From an uncultured Johnsonella sp. (lineage in GTDB: Bacteria > Bacillota > Clostridia > Lachnospirales > Lachnospiraceae): DNA of 18,642 nt. The stretch spans positions 1-18,642 of the forward strand of contig CAJPUK010000032.1 of NCBI GenBank assembly GCA_905373785.1, in the 5' to 3' direction. The notes beneath the pieces are model-generated. The model was given only the letters and a program-made list of their open reading frames with translations. It did no database searches and had not been told where the DNA came from. Each line of letters begins with the position of its first letter. The stretch's first letter is position 1. The translations under genes were made by a program, and so were the position numbers. Shown here piece by piece: positions 1 through 8,279 of this stretch.

Positions 1-199
1 CAATTGTTCCTTCTACAGCATCTTTAACATCTTCTGCTACTTCTTTAATTTTGGAATTAACATCTTCTGCTACTTCCTTAACTTTTGAAGCTGCCTTTTC
101 TGCAGCTCCTTCTTTTTCTATTTTTTTGTCACCGGTTAATTTACCTACACCTTCTTTTATCGCACCCTTAGCTTGGTCGATTTTTTCTTCCATTGACAT
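1..199 (-). CDS. CsbD-like small stress protein, 3' end beyond window edge
   Basis: The first 66 codons are present; the gene runs off the low-coordinate edge. The product opens MSMEEKIDQAKGAIKEGVGK and continues with LTGDKKIEKEGAAEKAA. This matches the CsbD-like family: short, highly charged, Ala/Lys/Glu-rich, with the KGxxKExxGKLTGD pattern. Family members are general-stress proteins of unknown biochemical activity. After the CsbD-like part there are two tandem 11-residue units (KEVAEDVNSKI and KEVAEDVKDAV), matched at DNA level at about 26-48 and 59-81, which suggests an extended amphipathic helix. The start at 199 is chosen over the Met codon at 193 because AAGGAG (208-213) lies 8 nt upstream. 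A consensus promoter lies about 280 nt upstream, so the gene is probably transcribed on its own rather than as the tail of the polC operon. Family assignment is fairly sure; function is not. Confidence 0.8.
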   Translation of the reverse strand, partial: MSMEEKIDQAKGAIKEGVGKLTGDKKIEKEGAAEKAASKVKEVAEDVNSKIKEVAEDVKDAVEGTI

Positions 200-556
200 A
201 ATAGTAACTCCTTCCATTTGAAATTGTTATTAAAAAAACATTGCTTATATTTTCTCCCCAAAGAAAAACAAGATAACGGCAATAACTATTACTTCTCCTA
301 AGTATGTTATTTATATCTTTAAACTCTTAAACCGGTGTATCTCTGACATTTAATTAAAATCAGAAATAGTAGAGTAAAGATAAGTTATATTTATATTGGT
401 TAAAATATATTAACAAAGTAGTAATAATGCTAAGTACCAATGATATTGTTCACCGGTCAGCTTATACATAAATGCATTATACAGCATTATATATTTAATA
501 TCAAATAAAAACACACTTAAATCATATAAAAATAATTACTCCCCCTATACCCAAGT
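200..556 (-). other. AT-rich spacer between polC and the CsbD-like gene, containing a long leader
   Basis: No convincing gene lies in these 357 bases. The spacer holds a promoter at 476-504 and, downstream of it, about 270 nt of probable 5' leader ending in a strong ribosome binding site (208-213). CACCGGT at 451-457 and ACCGGTG at 331-337 are complementary when transcribed, and a second CACCGGT occurs inside the coding region at 130-136. I see no GC-rich hairpin plus U-run after the polC stop codon, so where polC transcription ends is unclear. Confidence 0.6.
476..504 (-). promoter_or_regulatory. Sigma-A type promoter for the CsbD-like gene
   Basis: On the minus strand a -35 box TTGATA (499-504) is followed by a 17-nt spacer and a perfect -10 box TATAAT (476-481). 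The expected transcription start is near 469, giving a leader of about 270 nt before the CsbD-like start codon. It sits 50-80 bp past the polC stop, so it is well placed to give that gene its own transcription unit. Confidence 0.7.
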
Positions 557-3500
557 TTACAACACATCAAATATCGACATCTGGTTACTTTGCGGCAGCT
601 TTTTCAAAAGCCCCAGTCTATCCAAAAGCTCACAGGTGCTCTTACCTATCTTTGCCCTTTCCATCAAATCATCTTTAGAAATAAACTCTCCCGCCTTTCT
701 CGCATTCACAAGCTGATTAGCTGCCACTTCACCAAAACCGTCTATGCTTGAAAGCGGCGGCATTATTTTGTTATCGTCGGTTATAAAGCATTTGGTCGCC
801 TCAGCCTTGTAAATATCTATTTCTTCAAACTCAAAGCCTCTGGCATACATCTCCTGAGCTATTCTCATATCCTTAAAGGTGTCTTCGTCTTTAGCGGTAG
901 CCGAAGAAGTTTCCTGCTTTTTTTGGTACTGTGCTATATACTCTTCGAGTCTTGCTTTTCCAAAACACATGATCTCATATGAAAATGAAGATGCCCTTAT
1001 GGTAAAATATGCACTGTAATATGCCAAGGGATAAAAAATCTTACAATAAGCTATTCTCCATGCCATCATTACATAGGCGGCGGCGTGTGCCTTAGGGAAC
1101 ATATATTTTATCTTTTTACAGGAATCTATATACCATTCCGGCACATTAGCCTCGCGCATAATCTCTTCCTCTTCCGGCTTAAGCCCCTTTCCCTTTCTTA
1201 CAGCCTCCATTATCTTAAATGACACACCCTCTTCTATACCTTTTTCTATCAGATATATCATGATATCATCTCTGGTACATATAGCGGTTCTTATAGTTGC
1301 AGTCCCCTCTTTTATAAGAGTTTGTGCATTTCCAAGCCACACATCCGTACCGTGGGCAAGCCCTGCTATACGCACCAGGTCGGACAGCCCCTCAGGCTTT
1401 GCCTCTATAAGCATCTGCATAGCAAAGTCCGTACCGAACTCCGGTACACCCAAGGCTCCGAGCTTGCAGCCCATTATATCGTCAGGACTTATACCGAGGG
1501 CTGAGGTGTCCTTAAAAAGACTCATGGTTTCTTTGGAGTCAAGCGGTATATCCTTTACCGGATCTATACCTGTAATATCCTGTAGCATCCTGATCATAGT
1601 AGGATCCTGATGACCCAGTATATCAAGTTTTAGAAGATTATGATCTATGGCATGATAGTCAAAATGTGTAGTTACCGTCTTGGAATTAACATCATTAGCC
1701 GGTCTTTGCACCGGTGTAAAACTGTATATTTCCTCGCCGTGTGGCAACACTATAATACCTCCGGGGTGCTGTCCGGTAGTTCTTCTTATACCTACACAGC
1801 CGTTGCTGAGGCGAGCTATCTCACACTTTCTTTTTCTCTCACCATGCTCCTCATAGTAGTTTTTTACATATCCGTAAGCAGTCTTAAACTGCAAAGTACT
1901 TACCGTACCGGCTCTGAAAGTATGGCCCTTTCCAAAAAGCACTTCCGTATAATCATGTGCATTTGATTGGTACTCTCCTGAAAAGTTAAGATCTATATCC
2001 GGCTCTTTATCTCCCTTAAATCCGAGGAAGGTTTCAAAGGGTATATCAAAACCGTCTTTTTTTAATTTATTTCCACATAGAGGACAGACCTTATCCGGCA
2101 TATCACAGCCTGCCATACCTACATACTGTTTAACCTCTTCACTGTCAAAGTCAACATATTTACAAGTACAATAATAATGCGGCGGCAAGGGATTGACCTC
2201 GGTAATTCCCGAAGTATAAGCCGCAAATGAAGAACCGACCGAACCTCTTGACCCTACCAGATAGCCATCACTGTTGCTTTTTTCCACCAGTTTTTTTGCT
2301 ATTATATACATAACCGCAAAACCGTTCTTAATTATGGAATTAAGCTCTCTCTCAAGTCTTGCCTCAACAAGCTTTGGCAGGGGATTGCCGTATTGCTCAT
2401 AGGCTTTTTCATAGCAGGCATCTCTTAACATCTCATCCGAGTTTTCTATTACGGGAGCGCATTTGTCAGGTCTTACAGGGATTATATTCTCAACCATGGC
2501 TGCAATCTTATTGCTGTTTGTAACCACTACTTCATAGGCTTTACTCTGACCCAGATACTCAAAATCTTTTAACATCTCTTTGGTGGTCTTAAGATATAAA
2601 GGCGGCTGTTTGTCGGCACGCTCAAAACCCTTTCCATACATAAGTATGCGTCTGTAAACCTCATCTTTAGGGTTTAGGAAATGCACATCTCCCGTAGCAA
2701 CTACCAACTTTTCATAAATCTTGCCCAGCCTGCATATTTCTTTGTTGATTTCTCTTATATCTTCTTCACTGCTTATGCTGTACCTGTCGCTCTCAACCAT
2801 GTAGAGATTATTTTTACTATCCTGTATTTCCAAAAAATCATAAAAATCAACTATACTGCCAAGCTTTTCCTCGCTTTCATTTCTGAGCAAAGCCTGAAAA
2901 AGTTCTCCGTTTGAGCAGGCTGAGCCCAGTATAAGCCCTTCCCTGTATTTAATTAAAAGGGATTTGGGTATTCTCGGTATCTTATTATAATACTCTGTAT
3001 GAGAAAGTGATACCAGCCTGTAAAGGTTGATTCTTCCTATATCATTTTTGGCAAGCAGGGTCACATGGTTTTCATGTAGTTTCCTTATAACATTAGTACT
3101 TAATTTATTAAGCCCTTCAAGCTCTTTTAATTTATCTGTACTATATCTTTCTTTTAATAAGTCTACGAACTTAAGCCAGATATAGGCGGTTGCCTCGGCA
3201 TCATCCACTGCTCTGTGGTGATTTTCAAGGCTTATGCCTAAGTTTTTTGCTACAGTATCAAGCTTAAATCTTGATAAATTAGGTAAAAGTAGCCTTGCAA
3301 ACTCTACGGTATCTATTACACAGGGATTTATTGTTTTAGAAATAAGTTTGAACTTCTCTCTTATAAAGCCCACATCGAATGAAGCATTATGAGCCACCAG
3401 CACCGCTCCCTCTATAAAATCATAAAATTTAGGCAAGACCTCTTCTACTACAGGTGCACCAAGCACCATTGAATCATTTATTTTTGTAAGCTCTTCTATT

Positions 3501-4990
3501 TTAAGCGGTATGGGCATCTTAGGATTTATAAGTGTTGAAAACCTGTCCGTTATTTTGCCGTTTGATATCTTTACCGCACCTATTTCTATGATTTTGTCAT
3601 TTTTAGCAGAAAATCCCGTTGTCTCTATATCAAATACCACATAGTCATCATCCAAGCTGTACTCACCCGGATTTAATACCAAAGACTTTACATCATCCAC
3701 CACATAGGCTTCCATACCGTATATGACCTTAAAAGGACTTTTCAGTTTTTCCACTACATGATAGGCTTCCGTAAAGTTTTGCACATTTCCGTGATCCGTT
3801 ATAGCTATAGCGCTCATTCCAAGCCTTTGTGCCTCTTTGATAATATCTTCGGCAGAGGATACTCCGTCAAAATCACTCATTTTCGTGTGACAATGAAGCT
3901 CTACTCTTTTTATCTCTTCATCATCTACACGCTCATCGGCATTATTGATTTCATATTTTTTAATACCTCTTATAAAGCCCAATGTAAGCTCCGAATCGAA
4001 TCTGTCTATACTCGTTTGACCGCATACTTTTAAAGCATTGCCTTTACGCAGTATATCCTCAATATTTCCTTTTTGCTCATCCTTTATAAAAAGTTTCATT
4101 ACAATAGAGTCGCTGTAATCACTGAGAGTGCATATATATATGGTGGACTGAGTCTTTTCTATGCGTATGGTATCAAGCTCTATTATACTGCCGGCTATAA
4201 CCACCTCGCCCATCTCACCCTGTATGTCCTTTATAGGTATTATGTTATCTGTAAAATCCCTGCCGTAAAGCACATCCGGATTGCTTGATTTTTTATACTT
4301 TCTTTCCGGATATTTTGAGGCTGTCTTTCCTTTATCGGCTTCTTTGCTCTCTTCTTTTTTAGCAGGCTCCAAAATACTTTCTTTTGCCACTGCCTTACTC
4401 TTACTTTCTTCCTGTTCTTTTTTTATTTCCTTGGTTACACTGATGTAGCTGTCTTCATAATCCGCATTGGCATCTTTGGCAGGTTTGGAATATTCCAGAT
4501 AATTAACTTTAATATATACTCCAAGTCCGCATCTTTCTATAAATATCTTCTCAAGCAGCTCTATAAAGTCTTTCATCACCTCGACATAGAGCGTATTTTT
4601 TTCTATGCTTAACTCCAGAGTATTCTTTTCTTTTATCTCTGCTTTTGCTGTCGTAAGCATATTGTAATAAATTATCTTGCTCTTTCTCAACTCCAAAAGT
4701 ATACTGTCTATATAGCTTGCATAGAGGTTTTCCAAGTTGTATTGCTTTGAAAGATTAAACTTTTCTATCAGTCTTATACGTATTTTTTTATAAGGAAAAA
4801 GCCTATCTTTGATAAGCTTTTCAATATCATAGATACGCTTTTTTTCTATCAGCCTTTCTGACCTTATATACACCTTAAGCTCGCTCATATCGGGCTTTGC
4901 CGACACCTTGCTTACCGTTATAAATTGCCATAGATCGCTGAAACCTTCTTCGTTTTTAAGTTTTGGAAAGGTTTCCGTAAAACTTTTCAT
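557..4990 (-). CDS. polC: DNA polymerase III PolC-type alpha subunit (replicative polymerase with 3'-5' exonuclease)
   Basis: This is the Gram-positive replicative DNA polymerase, which extends the leading strand and proofreads. Reading from Met at 4990 gives 1477 residues, close to but slightly longer than the usual ~1440. Order of parts: an N-terminal domain; a Lys/Glu-rich linker (about 187-233); an OB-fold region (about 255-345); a PHP domain beginning ELHCHTKMSDFDG (about 364-376) with TDHG (398-401). An inserted DEDDh exonuclease follows (DIETTG 454-459, HNASFD 534-539, HHRAVDD 591-597), then the rest of PHP. Next are a zinc site (Cys 941, 943, 962, 969, 972) and the palm with PDIDLNF (Asp 998, 1000) and LKLDILG (Asp 1123). 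A helix-hairpin-helix lies near 1411-1431, and a beta-clamp motif QMSIF (1470-1474) is near the C-terminus. An upstream TTG at 5026 is in frame and overlaps ispG, but the ATG at 4990 has AGGA at good spacing and follows the ispG stop by 4 nt. Confidence 0.97.
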   Translation of the reverse strand: MKSFTETFPKLKNEEGFSDLWQFITVSKVSAKPDMSELKVYIRSERLIEKKRIYDIEKLIKDRLFPYKKIRIRLIEKFNLSKQYNLENLYASYIDSILLELRKSKIIYYNMLTTAKAEIKEKNTLELSIEKNTLYVEVMKDFIELLEKIFIERCGLGVYIKVNYLEYSKPAKDANADYEDSYISVTKEIKKEQEESKSKAVAKESILEPAKKEESKEADKGKTASKYPERKYKKSSNPDVLYGRDFTDNIIPIKDIQGEMGEVVIAGSIIELDTIRIEKTQSTIYICTLSDYSDSIVMKLFIKDEQKGNIEDILRKGNALKVCGQTSIDRFDSELTLGFIRGIKKYEINNADERVDDEEIKRVELHCHTKMSDFDGVSSAEDIIKEAQRLGMSAIAITDHGNVQNFTEAYHVVEKLKSPFKVIYGMEAYVVDDVKSLVLNPGEYSLDDDYVVFDIETTGFSAKNDKIIEIGAVKISNGKITDRFSTLINPKMPIPLKIEELTKINDSMVLGAPVVEEVLPKFYDFIEGAVLVAHNASFDVGFIREKFKLISKTINPCVIDTVEFARLLLPNLSRFKLDTVAKNLGISLENHHRAVDDAEATAYIWLKFVDLLKERYSTDKLKELEGLNKLSTNVIRKLHENHVTLLAKNDIGRINLYRLVSLSHTEYYNKIPRIPKSLLIKYREGLILGSACSNGELFQALLRNESEEKLGSIVDFYDFLEIQDSKNNLYMVESDRYSISSEEDIREINKEICRLGKIYEKLVVATGDVHFLNPKDEVYRRILMYGKGFERADKQPPLYLKTTKEMLKDFEYLGQSKAYEVVVTNSNKIAAMVENIIPVRPDKCAPVIENSDEMLRDACYEKAYEQYGNPLPKLVEARLERELNSIIKNGFAVMYIIAKKLVEKSNSDGYLVGSRGSVGSSFAAYTSGITEVNPLPPHYYCTCKYVDFDSEEVKQYVGMAGCDMPDKVCPLCGNKLKKDGFDIPFETFLGFKGDKEPDIDLNFSGEYQSNAHDYTEVLFGKGHTFRAGTVSTLQFKTAYGYVKNYYEEHGERKRKCEIARLSNGCVGIRRTTGQHPGGIIVLPHGEEIYSFTPVQRPANDVNSKTVTTHFDYHAIDHNLLKLDILGHQDPTMIRMLQDITGIDPVKDIPLDSKETMSLFKDTSALGISPDDIMGCKLGALGVPEFGTDFAMQMLIEAKPEGLSDLVRIAGLAHGTDVWLGNAQTLIKEGTATIRTAICTRDDIMIYLIEKGIEEGVSFKIMEAVRKGKGLKPEEEEIMREANVPEWYIDSCKKIKYMFPKAHAAAYVMMAWRIAYCKIFYPLAYYSAYFTIRASSFSYEIMCFGKARLEEYIAQYQKKQETSSATAKDEDTFKDMRIAQEMYARGFEFEEIDIYKAEATKCFITDDNKIMPPLSSIDGFGEVAANQLVNARKAGEFISKDDLMERAKIGKSTCELLDRLGLLKKLPQSNQMSIFDVL

Positions 4991-4994
4991 TGAT

Positions 4995-6059
4995 TTAAGT
5001 CCTGTCCTTTTTTGATAATGCATCAAGTTCTTCTTTTAGTACATTAAGCAACTCTTCTTCTTTGACTCTTTTTACCACTTTTCCCTTTTTTATAAGCATA
5101 CCTTCGCCTCTGCCTCCGGCTATGCCTATATCAGCCTCTTTAGCCTCTCCCGGACCGTTTACTATGCAACCCATTACAGCCACTTTTATGTCCAGTTGAT
5201 AGTCCTCTACAAGCTCCTCGACCTGATTGGCAAGTCCTATTAAATCTATATCCGTTCTGCCGCAGGTAGGGCAGGAAACTACTTCTATTCCGTCTTTTCT
5301 AAGTCCCAAGCTTTTTAGTAAAATCTTTGCACAGGTTATCTCTTCTACCGGATCGCCGGTAAGAGATACTCTTATAGTATCTCCTATACCCTGATAAAGT
5401 ATAATTCCAAGACCTACTGAGGACTTTATAGTCCCCCTTTTTACCGTGCCCGACTCTGTAATACCTACATGCAAAGGATAATCTGTCTTTTTTGCAATCA
5501 GCTCATGTGCTTTTATACACATCATTACATCCGATGATTTTATACTTATAACAAGATTTTCATAGCCCAAGTCCTCTATTATTTTAACCTTATCAAGTGC
5601 CGACTCCACTATACCCTCGGCAGTAACACCCGAATATTTTTTTAGTATTTCTTTTTCCAAAGAACCTGAGTTTACCCCTACTCTTATGGGTATATTTCTT
5701 GACTTTGCAGCTTCAATTACAGCCCTTATTCTGTCAAGATTACCTATGTTGCCGGGATTGATCCTTATTTTATCAACTCCTCTTTCTATCGACTCTATTG
5801 CAAGTTTATAATCAAAATGTATATCTGCAACCAAAGGTATGTGTATGTATTTTTTGATTTCTTCCAAAGCCTTGGCAGCAGTCATGTCCGGCACCGCCAC
5901 CCTTATTATATCACAGCCTGCCTTTTCCAAAGCCAGTATCTGTGCTATGGTTGCCTCGGTATCATCTGTCTTTGTATTGCACATGGACTGTATAAGTACC
6001 GGTGCACCGCCTCCTATAACCTTATCTCCTATATGTATCTGCCTTGTCTTGTAGGGCAT
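4995..6059 (-). CDS. ispG: 4-hydroxy-3-methylbut-2-enyl diphosphate synthase (IspG/GcpE)
   Basis: IspG is the [4Fe-4S] enzyme of the MEP pathway that reductively converts 2-C-methylerythritol 2,4-cyclodiphosphate to HMBPP. The 354-residue product has the N-terminal TIM-barrel features (IQSMCNTKTDD, VADIHFDYKLA, KIRINPGNIG, GITESG) and the C-terminal cluster-binding part. The cluster ligands are Cys 263 and Cys 266 in SCPTCGRTD and Cys 298 in GCIVNGPGE, with the conserved Glu at 305. Length fits the short bacterial form. The ATG at 6059 is preferred over an in-frame TTG at 6071 because GGAGG (6065-6069) lies 5 nt upstream of it, and the residues before it are not conserved. It sits 14 nt after rseP and 4 nt before polC, so co-transcription is likely. 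It shares a pathway with dxr two genes upstream. Confidence 0.97.
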   Translation of the reverse strand: MPYKTRQIHIGDKVIGGGAPVLIQSMCNTKTDDTEATIAQILALEKAGCDIIRVAVPDMTAAKALEEIKKYIHIPLVADIHFDYKLAIESIERGVDKIRINPGNIGNLDRIRAVIEAAKSRNIPIRVGVNSGSLEKEILKKYSGVTAEGIVESALDKVKIIEDLGYENLVISIKSSDVMMCIKAHELIAKKTDYPLHVGITESGTVKRGTIKSSVGLGIILYQGIGDTIRVSLTGDPVEEITCAKILLKSLGLRKDGIEVVSCPTCGRTDIDLIGLANQVEELVEDYQLDIKVAVMGCIVNGPGEAKEADIGIAGGRGEGMLIKKGKVVKRVKEEELLNVLKEELDALSKKDRT

Positions 6060-6073
6060 AATTTCCTCCAAAT

Positions 6074-7132
6074 TTATTTAAAAATCAAATTCACTATATC
6101 ATTGTATAATATAAATACCATAAGTATCATAAGGAGTACAAAGCCTCCAAAGTGAATGTAGGCTTCTATCCTCCTGTTAAGAGGTTTCCTAAGTATTGCT
6201 TCGACCAAAAGAAAGAGTATTCTTCCTCCGTCAAGTGCCGGTATAGGCAAAAGGTTCATAATACCAAGCGTGGAGCTTAAAAGCATGGTCATATTGGCAA
6301 CGGTAAGAAGTACGGACATAAGACCGTAATTCATTGACTCATTTACACTGCTTCCCACAGTAGCCATTATACCTACAGGACCGCTGATTTGCTTGGTGCT
6401 CGCCTTTCCTCTTATCAGTTGCAAAAGTCCGCCCAAGGTACTGTCTATATTATACTTTATTTCATACATTGAATAAGCCATGATACTGAACACATTACTT
6501 ACTTTTTCACGGTCTGTCGATACTATACCTATCATGTATCTTTCATTTTCCTTATCATACACAGGTGTAATACTTACATCCTTTATCTCCTTAGTTTTGT
6601 TTACCTCTCTTTCTACCTTAAGATTTACGGTTTTGTCAGGATTCATATATAGATAAAGCATAAGCTCCCTGTATAAGTGTATGTCTTTTTTATCTATTGA
6701 CTTTATTACATCACCCGGCATTATTCCTGCATTATAAGCCGGATAATTTTCCCTAACTTCTGAAATTACAGGTTTATCAATCCCTGCAACAGATACGATA
6801 AAAAGTGCCAAAAGAAAAGAAAGGATAAAGTTAAATAAAGGACCTGCAAAGATAACTGCAAGCCTATACCATACAGGTCTTGAGTTAAATGTTCCCTCTT
6901 TAGGCTCTCCTTCTTCTTCCGAGTCTTCTCCTGCCATCCTACAAGACCCCCCTATAGGAAAGAGTTTTATAGAATAGTCGGTCTTTTTACCATGGTAGGT
7001 ATAAATACTCGGTCCCATTCCTATAGAAAACTCCAAAACATCTATTTTTGACCATCTCGCAACAATAAAATGTCCGAACTCATGTATCAACACAATTATT
7101 CCAAATATCAAAATAGCAATTATTATGCTCAT
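6074..7132 (-). CDS. rseP: RseP/RasP-family site-2 intramembrane metalloprotease
   Basis: This is a zinc metalloprotease of the site-2 family, embedded in the cytoplasmic membrane. It cleaves transmembrane segments of regulatory proteins such as anti-sigma factors; RasP also clears signal peptides in Bacillus. The 352-residue product starts with a hydrophobic segment carrying the catalytic HEFGH motif (17-21). It continues with the FAGPLFNF membrane segment (about 95-112) and a PDZ-like domain (about 118-190). The C-terminal membrane block carries NLLPIPALDGGRI (293-305), whose Asp 301 is the third zinc ligand. The start codon lies 3 nt after the dxr stop, and its AGGAG site lies within the dxr 3' end, suggesting translational coupling. 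The natural substrate cannot be read from this window. Confidence 0.95.
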   Translation of the reverse strand: MSIIIAILIFGIIVLIHEFGHFIVARWSKIDVLEFSIGMGPSIYTYHGKKTDYSIKLFPIGGSCRMAGEDSEEEGEPKEGTFNSRPVWYRLAVIFAGPLFNFILSFLLALFIVSVAGIDKPVISEVRENYPAYNAGIMPGDVIKSIDKKDIHLYRELMLYLYMNPDKTVNLKVEREVNKTKEIKDVSITPVYDKENERYMIGIVSTDREKVSNVFSIMAYSMYEIKYNIDSTLGGLLQLIRGKASTKQISGPVGIMATVGSSVNESMNYGLMSVLLTVANMTMLLSSTLGIMNLLPIPALDGGRILFLLVEAILRKPLNRRIEAYIHFGGFVLLMILMVFILYNDIVNLIFK

Positions 7133-7135
7133 ATA

Positions 7136-8269
7136 CTAATCTCTCCTAATATCCGCCTTAATCTCTTTTTCTATCTCAAGTATTTCAGCTACCGAAGGAT
7201 GTGCTGTATTTTTATGCTTATCCATAGCAGCCTTTATCAGTCTTGTTATATCCTTATAACCTATTCTTTTTTCTAAAAACAACTCAACCGCATACTCATT
7301 GGCTATATTATAAACTGCCGGCATACTTCCGCCTAAGTTTGCAGCTTTATAGGCGTACTTTAATCCCTCAAATACATCCAAATCCACATCTTCGAACTCT
7401 ATCTTTCCAAGCTTTTTAAAATCAAGTCTTTCTCCCTTGATATACTTTCTTTTTGGATAGTACAGTGCATATTGTATGGGCAGCTTCATATCCGGTGTGC
7501 CCATTTGTGCAATTACCCCGCCGTCTTCAAATTCAACCATAGAGTGTATTATGGAAGTCGGCTGTACCAGTACCTCTATCTTGGAAACATCTACATTAAA
7601 AAGATGCATGGCTTCTATCACTTCCAAACCCTTGTTGACCATTGTGGAAGAGTCTACGGTGATTTTTTTGCCCATGCTCCAATTAGGATGTTTTAATGCC
7701 TGCTCTAAGGTAACATTTTCCAATTCTTTACTTGTATATCCCCTAAAAGGCCCTCCCGAAGCTGTAAGAAGTATTTTTTGTATAGGATTGTATTTATCCA
7801 AACATTGGAATATCGCAGAATGTTCGGAGTCTACCGGAAAAAGATTGACCCCGAAGTCCTTTACAAGCTGCATAATAATATGCCCTGCACATACTATTGT
7901 CTCTTTATTGGCAAGAGCTATATCCTTACCTGATTTTATTGCAGCTATGGTAGGCTCTATACCCCTCATTCCCACTACCGCACTCAGTACAATATCCGCC
8001 TCGGATATCGAAGCCGCAGTTATAAGCCCCTCTTTTCCAAAACCTGTTTCCAAACTTTTATCCTTAAGTTCTTTTTTTAATTCAAGGCTTAACTTTTCAT
8101 CAGCCACCGACACAAACTTAGGCTTAAATTCTTCTATCTGCTTTTTTAAGAGTTCGATATTGTTACCTGCTGCAAGCGCAACAACTTCTATATCCTTATT
8201 ATATCTTATTATATCAAGAGCCTGTGTTCCTATAGAGCCTGTAGAGCCCAGTATGCTTATCTTTCTCAT
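7136..8269 (-). CDS. dxr: 1-deoxy-D-xylulose 5-phosphate reductoisomerase
   Basis: Dxr is the second enzyme of the MEP isoprenoid pathway: it rearranges and reduces 1-deoxy-xylulose 5-phosphate to 2-C-methylerythritol 4-phosphate using NADPH and a divalent metal. The 377-residue product has the nucleotide-binding GSTGSIG loop (8-14), LANKET (119-124), PVDSEHSAIFQCL (145-157, metal ligands Asp 147 and Glu 149), SGGPFRG (171-177), and ITVDSSTMVNKGLEVIEA (203-220, third ligand Glu 216). Nothing essential is missing. The ribosome binding site AGGAG (about 8276-8280) overlaps the stop codon of cdsA. It occupies the usual place between cdsA and rseP. Confidence 0.97.
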   Translation of the reverse strand: MRKISILGSTGSIGTQALDIIRYNKDIEVVALAAGNNIELLKKQIEEFKPKFVSVADEKLSLELKKELKDKSLETGFGKEGLITAASISEADIVLSAVVGMRGIEPTIAAIKSGKDIALANKETIVCAGHIIMQLVKDFGVNLFPVDSEHSAIFQCLDKYNPIQKILLTASGGPFRGYTSKELENVTLEQALKHPNWSMGKKITVDSSTMVNKGLEVIEAMHLFNVDVSKIEVLVQPTSIIHSMVEFEDGGVIAQMGTPDMKLPIQYALYYPKRKYIKGERLDFKKLGKIEFEDVDLDVFEGLKYAYKAANLGGSMPAVYNIANEYAVELFLEKRIGYKDITRLIKAAMDKHKNTAHPSVAEILEIEKEIKADIRRD

Positions 8270-8279
8270 TATTTACTCC

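Noticed and set aside
245..310. Minus-strand open stretch ITYLGEVIVIAVILFFFGEK followed by Ile and stop, resembling the membrane helix and FGxK turn of TatA
   Set aside because: There is no usable start codon; the only AGGAG nearby leads to ATT or out-of-frame TTG. The stretch is 21 residues and hydrophobic segments are weak evidence of homology. A tatA remnant cannot be excluded but is not supported.
453..469. Tiny ORF starting MYKLTGEQ in the leader before the CsbD-like gene
   Set aside because: Its ATG would lie at or before the predicted transcription start, with no ribosome binding site. The KLTG similarity to CsbD proteins is four residues and likely coincidental.
500..556. Possible intrinsic terminator after polC
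   Set aside because: T-rich runs are present on the minus strand, but I could not find a stem with GC pairs before them.
4991..5026. TTG start for polC giving 12 extra residues overlapping ispG
   Set aside because: The ribosome binding site fits the ATG at 4990, and the added residues are simply the out-of-frame reading of the ispG 3' end.
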